This document shows, one piece after another, positions 8,642-18,200 of a stretch of DNA of 43,702 nt (its first letter is position 1; every line of letters starts with the position of its first letter). This DNA is from Parcubacteria group bacterium GW2011_GWA2_40_23 (GTDB lineage Bacteria; Patescibacteriota; Patescibacteriia; UBA11705; JABHMO01): contig LBYP01000007.1 in assembly GCA_000996245.1 (NCBI GenBank), forward strand, positions 12,302-56,003, in the 5' to 3' direction. The notes beneath the pieces are model-generated. The model had not been told where the DNA came from and did not search any database. It worked only from the letters and a program-made list of their open reading frames with translations. A program made the position numbers and the translations under genes.

Positions 8642-9068
8642 TCAGGCTTGTGCCTGTTGCTGAGCGAATTTGACCAGAGACGCCACGAGTGCCTCCTCGG
8701 GTTGCACGATGAACGTCACGTCGAACGATTTCAGAACCGACACGACGATCAGTCCCAACTCAGGCTCGGGTGTAGCGAAGATGGCGAGAGGCAGATTCTT
8801 GCCCTGCGATTGCACTCCACGCAAATGGAAGAGAACTTCACGCGACCAGGCATTAATCTGCCGCGCTTCACCACCAGGCACCGCGGATGATTCCACGCAA
8901 GCCGCAACTACGGCCACGGTAGGTTCCCACCCAATGACAGCAGTCAAGACTTCAGCAAAGAGAATAGCAGACCTTGCACGACACGTTGGGCGAGAGCTTC
9001 AGGCTCTTGACGAGCTTATAGAACCGCAACGGGAAAGGCGCAAAGAACAAGATTCTTACTTCTTTCAT
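8642..9068 (-). pseudogene. Receiver-like gene with apparent single-nucleotide frameshift between 8955 and ~9000
   Basis: Frame A (8952-9068): MKEVRILFFAPFPLRFYKLVKSLKLSPNVSCKV; frame B (8642-8947 and upstream): ..SAILFAEVLTAVIGWEPTVAVVAACVESS..; fused they match the length and layout of the flanking receiver-like proteins. Confidence 0.6.
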
Positions 9069-9080
9069 TGTCTCCTACCT

Positions 9081-9452
9081 TCAGGCTTGCGCCAAGCGCA
9101 GGATCGCGTTGGTAAAACCTGCTGCTTTATAGATACAGGTCGCACCCTGAAGTCCAGCTTCGTCATCGACCATTTTCCGATTCAGTCCGTTGAACGGCAG
9201 GAGCCAAGCGTACTTCACGGGAAATGTTGCACTCTGCTGCAACCGGAACTGCGTCGGAATCATGATCGCACCGATCCCGTCGAACATCCAGTCGATGACC
9301 ACGAGTGCCGGCGTTTCACGCTTCAGCGTAGCCATGGCCTCGTCGTAGGTCTCGGGCGCGAACACGGTGAAGGAAAACCCTTCCAAGGTCTCCTTGATCA
9401 TCCGACGAAGACCAGCTCCGTCTGTCAGAACCATGATGACACTGTTAACCAT
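9081..9452 (-). CDS. Divergent receiver-like protein; start likely at 9452 rather than 9491
   Basis: MVNSVIMVLTDGAGLRRMIKETLEGFSFTVFAPETYDEAMATLKRETPALVVIDWMFDG; beta3 Asp in VIDW. Confidence 0.6.
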   Translation of the reverse strand: MVNSVIMVLTDGAGLRRMIKETLEGFSFTVFAPETYDEAMATLKRETPALVVIDWMFDGIGAIMIPTQFRLQQSATFPVKYAWLLPFNGLNRKMVDDEAGLQGATCIYKAAGFTNAILRLAQA

Positions 9453-9481
9453 GACACACCTAGTATCTATTTCTTGGCTAG

Positions 9482-9510
9482 AGGTTAACACAGAAGCTTA
9501 GTTTTGTCAA
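9482..9510 (-). promoter_or_regulatory. Sigma70-type promoter for the receiver-like operon
   Basis: TTGACA - 17 bp - TAACCT on the minus strand. Confidence 0.5.
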
Positions 9511-9513
9511 CAC

Positions 9514-9540
9514 AAAAGCTCCCGTATTACCGAGAGCCTG
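9514..9540 (-). terminator. Terminator downstream of ftsAZ
   Basis: GCTCTCG-GTAATA-CGGGAGC then TTTTGTGTT on the minus strand. Confidence 0.55.
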
Positions 9541-9595
9541 TTATCCTAAATTCTTATTCTAATTTCTTTGACTTAATTCTTGTTTCATCATAGTT

Positions 9596-9621
9596 CATAG
9601 AACATAGAGCATGGATCAAAA
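9596..9621 (+). repeat. 26-bp direct repeat copy 2 flanking the GC-rich receiver cassette
   Basis: CATAGAACATAGAGCATGGATCAAAA. Confidence 0.85.
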
Positions 9622-9632
9622 AGTTGGGTTAA

Positions 9633-9700
9633 GCATTAAGGTGTATGGGGTAAGGGGCAGACTAATTATTCCATAACCCTTATACCTTTTTCCTTAATAC
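9633..9700. repeat. Imperfect palindromic dispersed repeat (copy 2)
   Basis: GCATTAAGGTGTATGGGGTAAGGG...CCATAACCCTTATACCTTTTTCCTTAATAC. Confidence 0.7.
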
Positions 9701-9705
9701 TTTCA

Positions 9706-10995
9706 TTACATCATTTTTCTACGTATAAAAGCCGGGATCTCCAAATCTTCATCATCCCCTGCAGTCGCTGTACCAGGATTAACTACCATATCTTCTGGAC
9801 GAATTTTATCTGGGTCTTCTTGCTTTGGTTCTAAAGTACTTTGTTCTAATCTTTTGGCATCAAAGTCAATATTCGGTTCTGGACGTCTGTCCATCAGTGA
9901 ATCTCTGGCTGAACCTGAAGAAGCCGATGAAGCTGTTGGAGCTGATTGAGTCGACACAGGAACATCTTTTTTAATTGGAGCAAAATAATTTGGAGTAGAT
10001 GGTTGCATGGCATTCACACGTAATAAATGACTCTGCACACCAGGTTGATCAAAACCAGTGGCCACCACCGTTATTTTAATTCTATCTTTTAAATTATCAT
10101 CAACAACTGCGCCAAAAATAATGCGCGCATCACTATCGACTGATTCAGTAATTGTTTTTGCAGCTTCACTCACTTCGTACATGGTTAAATCTGGGCCACC
10201 AGTAATTGTGAAAAGAATTCCTTTAGCTCCTTCAATTGAAACTTCCAAAAGAGGACTGGCAATGGCAGCCTTAGCGGCTTCAATAGCACGATTGTCGCCG
10301 GCTGATTCGCCCATGCCCATGAGTGCTGAACCACTATTTTCCATAATAGTTTTAACATCAGCAAAGTCGACGTTGATTAAACCGGGGAGTGTAATCAATT
10401 CTGAAATTCCTTGAACACCTTGGCGCAAAACTTCATCAACCACACCAAAGGCTTCAATGAGTGGAGTTTTTTTATCAATAATCTGCCAAATACGATCGTT
10501 AGGAATTGTAATTAAGGTATCTACTTTACTAGCTAATTCTTTTAAGCCTTCTTCAGCAATACGTTTGCGTGGGCCACCTTCAAATGAAAATGGTTTTGTA
10601 ACTACGGCGATTGTTAAAGCGCCCAACTCTTTGGCGATTTCTGCAACTTTTGGACCAGCACCAGTTCCAGTTCCGCCACCAGTACCATAAGTGATAAAAA
10701 CCATGTCAGCACCCTTTAGCATTTCGCGAATTTCATTTTGAGATTCTTCCGCGGCTTTGCGGCCAACAGCAGGGTTCATACCAGCACCCAGACCACGAGT
10801 AGTGCTCTTGCCAATGTGGATTTTCTCGGGCGCTAAATTGGCCTGAAGAGATTGTAAATCAGTATTTAGAGAAATAAATTCAACGCCTTTAATATGGGCT
10901 TGAATCATGCGGTTAATGGCTGAATTTCCGCCACCACCCACACCAACGACTTTAATTTTGGCGAAAGTTTGTATCTCTGGTTTGACTTCTGGCAT
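9706..10995 (-). CDS. ftsZ: Cell division protein FtsZ
   Basis: [17 protein letters not shown] tubulin signature; C-terminal [13 protein letters not shown] tail. Confidence 0.97.
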   Translation of the reverse strand: MPEVKPEIQTFAKIKVVGVGGGGNSAINRMIQAHIKGVEFISLNTDLQSLQANLAPEKIHIGKSTTRGLGAGMNPAVGRKAAEESQNEIREMLKGADMVFITYGTGGGTGTGAGPKVAEIAKELGALTIAVVTKPFSFEGGPRKRIAEEGLKELASKVDTLITIPNDRIWQIIDKKTPLIEAFGVVDEVLRQGVQGISELITLPGLINVDFADVKTIMENSGSALMGMGESAGDNRAIEAAKAAIASPLLEVSIEGAKGILFTITGGPDLTMYEVSEAAKTITESVDSDARIIFGAVVDDNLKDRIKITVVATGFDQPGVQSHLLRVNAMQPSTPNYFAPIKKDVPVSTQSAPTASSASSGSARDSLMDRRPEPNIDFDAKRLEQSTLEPKQEDPDKIRPEDMVVNPGTATAGDDEDLEIPAFIRRKMM

Positions 10996-11040
10996 ATTTC
11001 TTTGTGTTATTCATTCCCCCTCCAATTTATAAAATATATA

Positions 11041-12291
11041 TCATGAAATTAAATGCTTGAACCAACCCTTAACTTTATTTGCCGCATCTTTAACTGAACC
11101 CAGTTTATGTGCAAAGTTAAATTTGTTACCGCCTTTTTCGCTAATAACACCATAGCCCCACATAACTAGACCTAAGGCAGTTGAAAAAGAAACATCATTT
11201 ACTTTATCGACAGCGGTATTAAACCTTTTATTGTTGCCAATTGAAACCGGCAACATAGTTTTCTTTTTACCAACCTCGATCATGCCATTCAATTTTGAAC
11301 CACCACCGATCAAAACAACGCCAGCTGGCAAAAGACCTGAACGATTTATTTTTTGTAATTCTTGATCTATTTTTTGAAAAATTTCTTCAACCCGTGCTTC
11401 TATGATTTCCGCAATATATTTCTTGGAAAAAGTTTGGTCTTCTCCACCGTAATCCCGGAGGTTAACCTCATCATCTTTATTAAATTCTTTGACTAAAGCG
11501 CTACCAATATCTAATTTGATTCTCTCGGCCACATCTAATGAGGTTTGTAATCCGATCGCCAAATCAGCTGTAATATGATCTGCACCAAGAGGTAAAATAG
11601 CGACGTGAATAACATCCCCTTCTTCAAAAACAATCAATTTTGTGGTGGCAGCACCGATGTCGACTAGAGCCACGCCCAATTCCTTTTGACGTACAGAAAG
11701 GACTGCCTCGCTGGCCGCTAAAACTGACAAAACTAAATCATTAATGTCTAGTCCTGTACGATAAATACTCTTTGTTAAATTTTTAATTTGGGAACTTAAC
11801 CCTCGAATAACTTGCGTTGTAACTTCCAAACGGATGCCGCTCATGCCAATAGGATCTTTAACTCCCGATTGATTATCAATAGAAAATGATTTTGGGATAA
11901 CATGCAAAACTTCGTAGTTAACTGGTGCGGCAACCGCACGTGCAGCTTCGATAACGCGACCCACATCATTCTCTTGAATTTCTCCATTGGTTCTGGCAAT
12001 GGCAATAACACCATTACTCTCTTGCGAACTGATATGAACTCCGCCTATACCAACCCAAACATTTTCTATGGGTAAACCAATCATGCGTTCAGCTTTTTCT
12101 AAACAAGCAGAGATACTAGAAACAGTGTCTTCGATACTTACAACTGAGCCCTTGTTCATACCCAAAGCAGGGACCTCAATTACACCAATTACATTTAATT
12201 GTTCATTATCATTATTTTTTGCTAATTGGCCTACAACCACACGTATGCTGGATGAGCCAATGTCTAAACCGGCGAGGATGTTTTCTGCCAT
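11041..12291 (-). CDS. ftsA: Cell division protein FtsA
   Basis: AGLDIGSSSIRVVVGQL, VALVDIGAATTKLIVF, VVLIGGGSKLNG; upstream of ftsZ. Confidence 0.95.
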   Translation of the reverse strand: MAENILAGLDIGSSSIRVVVGQLAKNNDNEQLNVIGVIEVPALGMNKGSVVSIEDTVSSISACLEKAERMIGLPIENVWVGIGGVHISSQESNGVIAIARTNGEIQENDVGRVIEAARAVAAPVNYEVLHVIPKSFSIDNQSGVKDPIGMSGIRLEVTTQVIRGLSSQIKNLTKSIYRTGLDINDLVLSVLAASEAVLSVRQKELGVALVDIGAATTKLIVFEEGDVIHVAILPLGADHITADLAIGLQTSLDVAERIKLDIGSALVKEFNKDDEVNLRDYGGEDQTFSKKYIAEIIEARVEEIFQKIDQELQKINRSGLLPAGVVLIGGGSKLNGMIEVGKKKTMLPVSIGNNKRFNTAVDKVNDVSFSTALGLVMWGYGVISEKGGNKFNFAHKLGSVKDAANKVKGWFKHLIS

Positions 12292-12362
12292 AATATTTTT
12301 ATTTTCTCATCTATAATTATAGTATAAAATTTTCAATTCTCCAAGGAATTATTTTTTGGAGC

Positions 12363-12388
12363 AAAAAGACCCTATTTAAGGTCTTTTT
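12363..12388. terminator. Intrinsic terminator between dgkA and ftsA
   Basis: AAAAAGACC-ctatttaa-GGTCTTTTT. Confidence 0.8.
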
Positions 12389-12405
12389 CGTTCCTTTTGC
12401 ACAAT

Positions 12406-12771
12406 TTATGAGTTCAGTTGTAAATAAGGCAAGAAAATGATTAAACCTAAAATAAGAGCAGCTACAGACGCCACAAGAACCATACCAGACATAATATCTT
12501 TTATCTCCCCTACGTATGGGTGTAAGCGTGGTTTAAACAGATCTACCAATCTTTCAAAAACAGTATTCAGCATTTCTAAAATAAAAATGAGTGCAATCAT
12601 CAGAACTATAATCGTCCATTGCCAAGCTTTGATTTGAAAATAAAAACCAAAAAAAGCTACAAACAACGCAGCTAGTAAATGAATCTTAAAATTTTGTTCT
12701 GTACGAATTAAAGAAGCTAAACCAGCAAAGGCATGTTTAAAGCTTTTAAATAGTCGCATTATTTTAAGCAT
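12406..12771 (-). CDS. dgkA: Diacylglycerol/undecaprenol kinase
   Basis: FKHAFAGLASLIRTEQNFKIH, ILEMLNTVFERLVD; three TM segments. Confidence 0.9.
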   Translation of the reverse strand: MLKIMRLFKSFKHAFAGLASLIRTEQNFKIHLLAALFVAFFGFYFQIKAWQWTIIVLMIALIFILEMLNTVFERLVDLFKPRLHPYVGEIKDIMSGMVLVASVAALILGLIIFLPYLQLNS

Positions 12772-13183
12772 AAAATTTATTTAAAATCGTTTCTTCTAAT
12801 GTTTCCATTGCAACGGCTTCTTCTTCTTTAACATGATCATAACCAGACAAATGTAGATAGCCATGGAGAGCTAAACGCAAAACTTCTTTTTCAAAACTAT
12901 GTTTGAATTCTTTCGCCTGTGACTCGGCTCGTTTACCACAAATTATAATTTCACCAAGATCAGCAGATTTTTGATCATCTTCGAAAGACAAAACATCTGT
13001 CACCGCATCTTTGTGCCTATATATTTTGTTCAGCTTCTTAATTTGAGGTGCTGAGACGAACGCTAAAGAAATATTTTTCTGACCTTTTTGTTTAATATTC
13101 TTTTGAGCTAACTCAAGCAATGAAACAATCTTTTTTCTAGAAACACGAAAAACAGTCTGATTGTTTATTTCCAGAACTATCAT
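12764..13183 (-). CDS. ybeY: Endoribonuclease YbeY
   Basis: LALHGYLHLSGYDH (HxxxHxxxxxH) metal site. Confidence 0.93.
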   Translation of the reverse strand: MIVLEINNQTVFRVSRKKIVSLLELAQKNIKQKGQKNISLAFVSAPQIKKLNKIYRHKDAVTDVLSFEDDQKSADLGEIIICGKRAESQAKEFKHSFEKEVLRLALHGYLHLSGYDHVKEEEAVAMETLEETILNKFYA

Positions 13184-13184
13184 A

Positions 13185-14618
13185 CTATGGTTGTTGCGGT
13201 TTGATTAAACTAGCTAAGTCACCCGTGCAGTTTTCAACAGCCGTTAACCCAACCTCGAAACCCTTGGTCGGATCATATTTACATCTCATGGTTTTTCCGG
13301 CCCAAGTAGCATCTGAAATCTTAGTGAAACGAGCCGCATAAACGCAGTCTGTTCCTTCTTTGCCGCTGGCACTAACTTCGTAAGTTAAATTATCTGTTAG
13401 TTTAAAAATTCCCAACCCTGCTTCGCAAGCAGTAAATGAATCGTAAAAACAGGTTTTGCTACCACAAGTAAATTCACTGACTACTTTTGTATTATCAACA
13501 ACTTCTTTGACATTTAAAGATTGCATGATACTTGAAAAATCTATGGCCGGCGCAGCTTTTTCAATGGGAATGAACTCAAAGCCATTAACCATCATGGCAA
13601 AAAGACCAGGAAAACTAGCTTCTTCATTTAAACCAATATTGTAGTTTATAATGAAAACCTTATCAGTGCTGGCAACATAAGCCGTAAAACCATCAGGACT
13701 TTCCAAGACCATTACTTTTTTATAATTTTGATATTTCTTTAATTGTGTTGCAGTAACTGTTGGAGCTTTCTCCAAATACCAATCATCAAGGGTTTGTGAT
13801 GTCCCCTTAGTATCAACAAAAACGTTGACGAACTCATTTCCCTTAGAAGTGAACATGACTTCTGACGGGTCGTTTACATTAAGTGGACTAGCCAACCAAG
13901 TTTTTGGATATAATAATTTATAACCATAATTTGTATTCTCGTAAGAAGCTGCAAAAGCTGAATCATTTAAGCGGACACTACCTGGTTTTAACGGGTCATA
14001 AAAATTTTTCATTTCGTCACCATCGCGATAAGTGTCTTTATCAGTGTCATTAATATTCTGGTCGGTTCCAATAATAGCTTCTTCGGCATCAGTTAACCCA
14101 TCTTTGTCCTTATCCAAACTAGCCATAAGAGCTAAAGAAACCTCACTAAGTTTGCTCGGATCAAAATTTAGAACGTCAGTAGCTGGTTGGTCTGCTGGCA
14201 TGTCAACTGGAGGTGGGACATCTGTGTCTACCACTGCTGGTTGATCGGTAACAGCGGGCTGATCTACAACAACAGCTGGTTGTTCAACATTAACCACATT
14301 TTGATTATTAGTTGGTGTTTGATAACTAGCATAGAGTAAATAAGCAGAAACACCCACAACAATAACTAAGACTATAACAATAGCAATGTTTAAAAGTTTT
14401 TTTCTACCACCAGAAGCTGGGGCCATTTGGCCGGAAGATTGCATGGTTGGTTGTACAGCTTTAGCGATATTACCTGTTTTGCCACCAGTGTAATAATCCA
14501 TGGGCATGGTATGGATCTCTTCTGATCCAGTCGAAGGGGCTGCAGGTGCAGGCTGAGGTGGAGTTGCCGGTATGGCTGGCGCTGGTGTATTAGATTGTGG
14601 AGCTACATCGTCAAACAT
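13185..14618 (-). CDS. Membrane-anchored surface protein with TSP3/dockerin-like Ca-binding repeats (477 aa)
   Basis: TM helix LLNIAIVIVLVIVVGVSAYLLYA; DKDKDGLTDAEEAIIGTDQNINDTDKDTYRDGDE. Confidence 0.75.
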   Translation of the reverse strand: MFDDVAPQSNTPAPAIPATPPQPAPAAPSTGSEEIHTMPMDYYTGGKTGNIAKAVQPTMQSSGQMAPASGGRKKLLNIAIVIVLVIVVGVSAYLLYASYQTPTNNQNVVNVEQPAVVVDQPAVTDQPAVVDTDVPPPVDMPADQPATDVLNFDPSKLSEVSLALMASLDKDKDGLTDAEEAIIGTDQNINDTDKDTYRDGDEMKNFYDPLKPGSVRLNDSAFAASYENTNYGYKLLYPKTWLASPLNVNDPSEVMFTSKGNEFVNVFVDTKGTSQTLDDWYLEKAPTVTATQLKKYQNYKKVMVLESPDGFTAYVASTDKVFIINYNIGLNEEASFPGLFAMMVNGFEFIPIEKAAPAIDFSSIMQSLNVKEVVDNTKVVSEFTCGSKTCFYDSFTACEAGLGIFKLTDNLTYEVSASGKEGTDCVYAARFTKISDATWAGKTMRCKYDPTKGFEVGLTAVENCTGDLASLIKPQQP

Positions 14619-14629
14619 AGAATATTAGG

Positions 14630-15238
14630 TTATTGTTTTGTTTTTAAATTATTCAAGGCCTCATTGAAATTTAGTAACTGGCCAGCGCCCTTAGGATTAT
14701 AACCGCCCTTTACTTCTTCCCCATCCAAATAACCATCACCGTCTGTATCTGATGCTAAAGGATCGGTTAAAAATATTTTAACTTCATCATAATCTGAAAG
14801 ATCATCATTATCTGTATCAGCTTTGTTGGGATTGGTCTGCAAGGTTGTTTCTTCCTGGAGCGACAATCCATCGTTATCAGCGTCATCAATTGCTGGGACA
14901 TCAGTTTGAGTTTCGACTTCTGGGGTTATTATTTGCGGGACTATAACTTCTTCTTGTGTATCAGGATAAGGAACAACAGGTGTATCAATTGGTGTTTTTT
15001 GGAATAAACCAAATTGCTTAATCATGACGTAAATTACAATACTCAGTATAGCGACAATTAAAATTAAACCAACTATAAACCAAATCTTTTTTGTCTTTGT
15101 GCCAGCTTCAACAGTTAGTGGTTTTGTAGCCTCTAGCGCGGAATTACTATACAAAAGATTACTTCCCTGATTTTGATTTTTAGGAGTTTTATCAACTGAA
15201 GAAAAAATGTCTTCGATTTGATTGTCGGGTGTGGGCAT
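14630..15238 (-). CDS. Membrane-anchored protein with TSP3-like Ca-binding repeats (202 aa)
   Basis: TM helix IWFIVGLILIVAILSIVIYVMI; DADNDGLSLQEE..KADTDNDDLSDYDE..ASDTDGDGYLDGEE. Confidence 0.8.
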   Translation of the reverse strand: MPTPDNQIEDIFSSVDKTPKNQNQGSNLLYSNSALEATKPLTVEAGTKTKKIWFIVGLILIVAILSIVIYVMIKQFGLFQKTPIDTPVVPYPDTQEEVIVPQIITPEVETQTDVPAIDDADNDGLSLQEETTLQTNPNKADTDNDDLSDYDEVKIFLTDPLASDTDGDGYLDGEEVKGGYNPKGAGQLLNFNEALNNLKTKQ

Positions 15239-15239
15239 A

Positions 15240-18200
15240 TTAGTAGTTTTCTTCTAGGGTTACGTCCTGTGTTAATGGTGGCAAGGCAGCAATAACACTC
15301 ATTAAACTCTCCAACTTCGGTTTTATTGAATCAACAGTCCCCTGTAACCAAATTCCACGGTGCTTAGAGTTAACTTTATTGCTATACATACTATACAATT
15401 CATATAAGCACTGATCATCTCCCGCTGCTTCTGCTGCACACTTGGATAGGTCTGGTTCTGCTGTTAATTCACCGTCTTTTCTCACATAAATAAAGTGTAT
15501 TGGCATTTCATATGTATTAGCTGTCGTTGTTGAAGTTACTATTTTTTGATAGGCTAGATTCTCACTTCGGAAATAACCATCTTCCGCATCAGTTATAATA
15601 AAATATACAAGAGCCTTAAAATTATAACTTGAAGTCTCATATAAAGTTACAACATCATTTAAATACTCATTAATATGCCCAGGCATATTTGATGCAGCCA
15701 TGTAGGCATATGGGGAACTACAAATGTCTTCGTCCGAAGCTACACACATATTACCTGTTGAACATTCATTTGAAGCACACTCATTGTCAGTTGTACAAGC
15801 CTGGAAAGGACACTTTTTTTCATCACCACAAGCATATGTTGCATCACAACCGTTAGTACCTGCATTAACACATGCAAGCCAACCAGGCTTACAAGTTAGC
15901 CATTTTAAAAACTTGGCAGCATCATTGCTTGGCGTTAAAAACTTTTCAGACTGCAATCCTACGTCATCTCTAGAATTGCTTAATACATAGTAAGCCTTGT
16001 TACCAAAAACTTCATGTAAGCCTTTTATATTGGTTCCTGTTTCATGAACGCCGTCAATAATGGTTTTTATCATTATTTTATGAATGTATTCTGGATCATT
16101 TTTTTTATTCCCACCAGACATCGAAATACTACTATCAACAAAAAAAGCAAACAAGATATTTCCTTCACTATCGTCATTAGCTTCAGTACAACCCACAGTA
16201 TCTGGCGGTGTCCAAGTAGCAGAAGCACTTATACACGCTGCTTGAGTAGTGTGTACCGGCTTTGAGCAACAACCAGCAAAATCACAAGTGTTATCACCAT
16301 CATTATCAACACCATCGCTACATTGAGGTGGCCAAAACTCATCATTATCAAAAGCAGAGGTACAACTTGGATCTGCAGGCTTCCAATCGCGAGCATCGCA
16401 ATCAGCTTGTGTATCGATAGTTGCATTTGAACAACAACCGTCGACATCACAAGTACCGTCACTATCATTATCAGTATTATCTTTACACATTGACAAATAA
16501 TCTTCTGCAGGATCATCAGGACCGGTACAACCAGGATCATTTGGATAATCTGTTTTGCCATTTACATCATTATCAACACCATCACTGCAAGCTTTGGGAG
16601 CGGTTGGTGCAACAACCACCTCTGGTGGAGCAACTTGAAGTTGATCCCAGCCAGTGCCAGAAGATTCAACTACAGGAACATATCTATAATTTAATGTTGG
16701 AATTTCGTAGAAATATCTAATTCTAAATTGGCTTTGAGTTGCATCTGCACCATTAGCTTCATAGGTATAAGTAAAGTTTTTAATATTATCGGTTGCTGTT
16801 TTGCTCTTGTTGTAATAACTGTATAAATTAGCAAAAGTCAGGGTAGAGCTGTTATAACAAGCCTTAGAATCATAACCACCGGAGCTTGAGCAATCGATGC
16901 AAGCAACACCTGGAAGAATACATTGTTGAGTACTAGAACAAGCTAATATATTACCAGATGAATCAGCTCCACAATCAACCGTCTGAGTAGTAGAAGAGAT
17001 ACAGCCAGCGTCATCTTTTTTGCAGGCAACACCAGTGGCAGTAGTATATTTATAAGTCGGTGGAACATTATACAAAGCATTTATCGGATCAATTGGCATA
17101 TCCAGACCTAACTCTGTTTTAAAAGTAGTCTTCCAGGAATCCCAAACACTATTGGTATTATGGCGTTGCAAAGTACCGGCCTCTAATTGTGGTACTTTCC
17201 CACCATGTTGTGATTTATAAACATTGACATATTCCTGCATCAAAACAAAATCCTGCAAACGCTGCGTATCGCGAATAAGTTTAATTTTACTGATAGTTCC
17301 ACTATCGAGCTCATTCATGTTGAACTTTAAGAACTGAACAAGCTGACCAAAAATATTTTGAGTGGCGGGGTTAGCGCCTTGAGAATAACTCAAAAGATAA
17401 ATATTATTCCAAACATTAGAACCATTAATATTCGAAGCCGAAACATAGAGAGTGCGACCATCTTGGACACCAGCATAACAAAATTCACCAAAACTATCTG
17501 TCAAACAATCTGAGTTGATAATTGGCACGCTACTGGCTGGGTTTGGTACATTGCGCGCGTACCACAAACTTGGTGGCAAACCCTCCGGATTTTCATAAAT
17601 GCGTAATGAAATAGCATCGGGTGCATTATCATTAGTGGTTGCATAATCATTATCTGTTTTACGGACAAAGAAATATTGTGCAAACAAGGCTGGCTCTTCC
17701 CAACCATCTGTTGCTGAAGTACATTTTGGATCATGAGAATCGATTAAACCATTATTATCATCATCAATACCATTATTACATTGATTTTGTGTGTCCACAT
17801 TTAATTCCTGCCAACCAGAGTTATCGCCATAGAAAATTCCCTTAGATTTAGCGACATCAGTGATATTAATGTATTTAAATCTTAAAGGAACACCCCCATG
17901 ATCTTGAATACACTGTGAAGAAATACTACAAATACAATCTGTACTTGGCGTAGTACAGGCCTCCCCACTAGCAAGAGTACAAGAAGCAGAATAATCAGCG
18001 GTACAATTAACTGTTCCGGGAACAGTAGAATTAAAATCCCAAGCAGCTTTCAGCCCTGTTTCTGGATTTGTATTTATTTGTTCTGGCGTTTTTGCACCCG
18101 CCCAAACACGGAAATCATCCATATAACCACCAAATGAAACTAGAGGAACCTTTGTCTTACCTAAACCCCCAATAAAAAGTTTATCATAGTCAGCTCCGGC

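Noticed and set aside
8670-9488. 272-aa plus-strand ORF across the receiver island
   Set aside because: Antisense to three receiver-like genes; composition-driven open frame in GC-rich DNA, low-complexity His/Arg/Thr content, no domain recognised.
8189-9510. Pure assembly contamination for the GC-rich receiver block
   Set aside because: Possible, but it is framed by host-like 26-bp repeats and other GC-rich mini-cassettes occur elsewhere in the window; read coverage is needed to decide.
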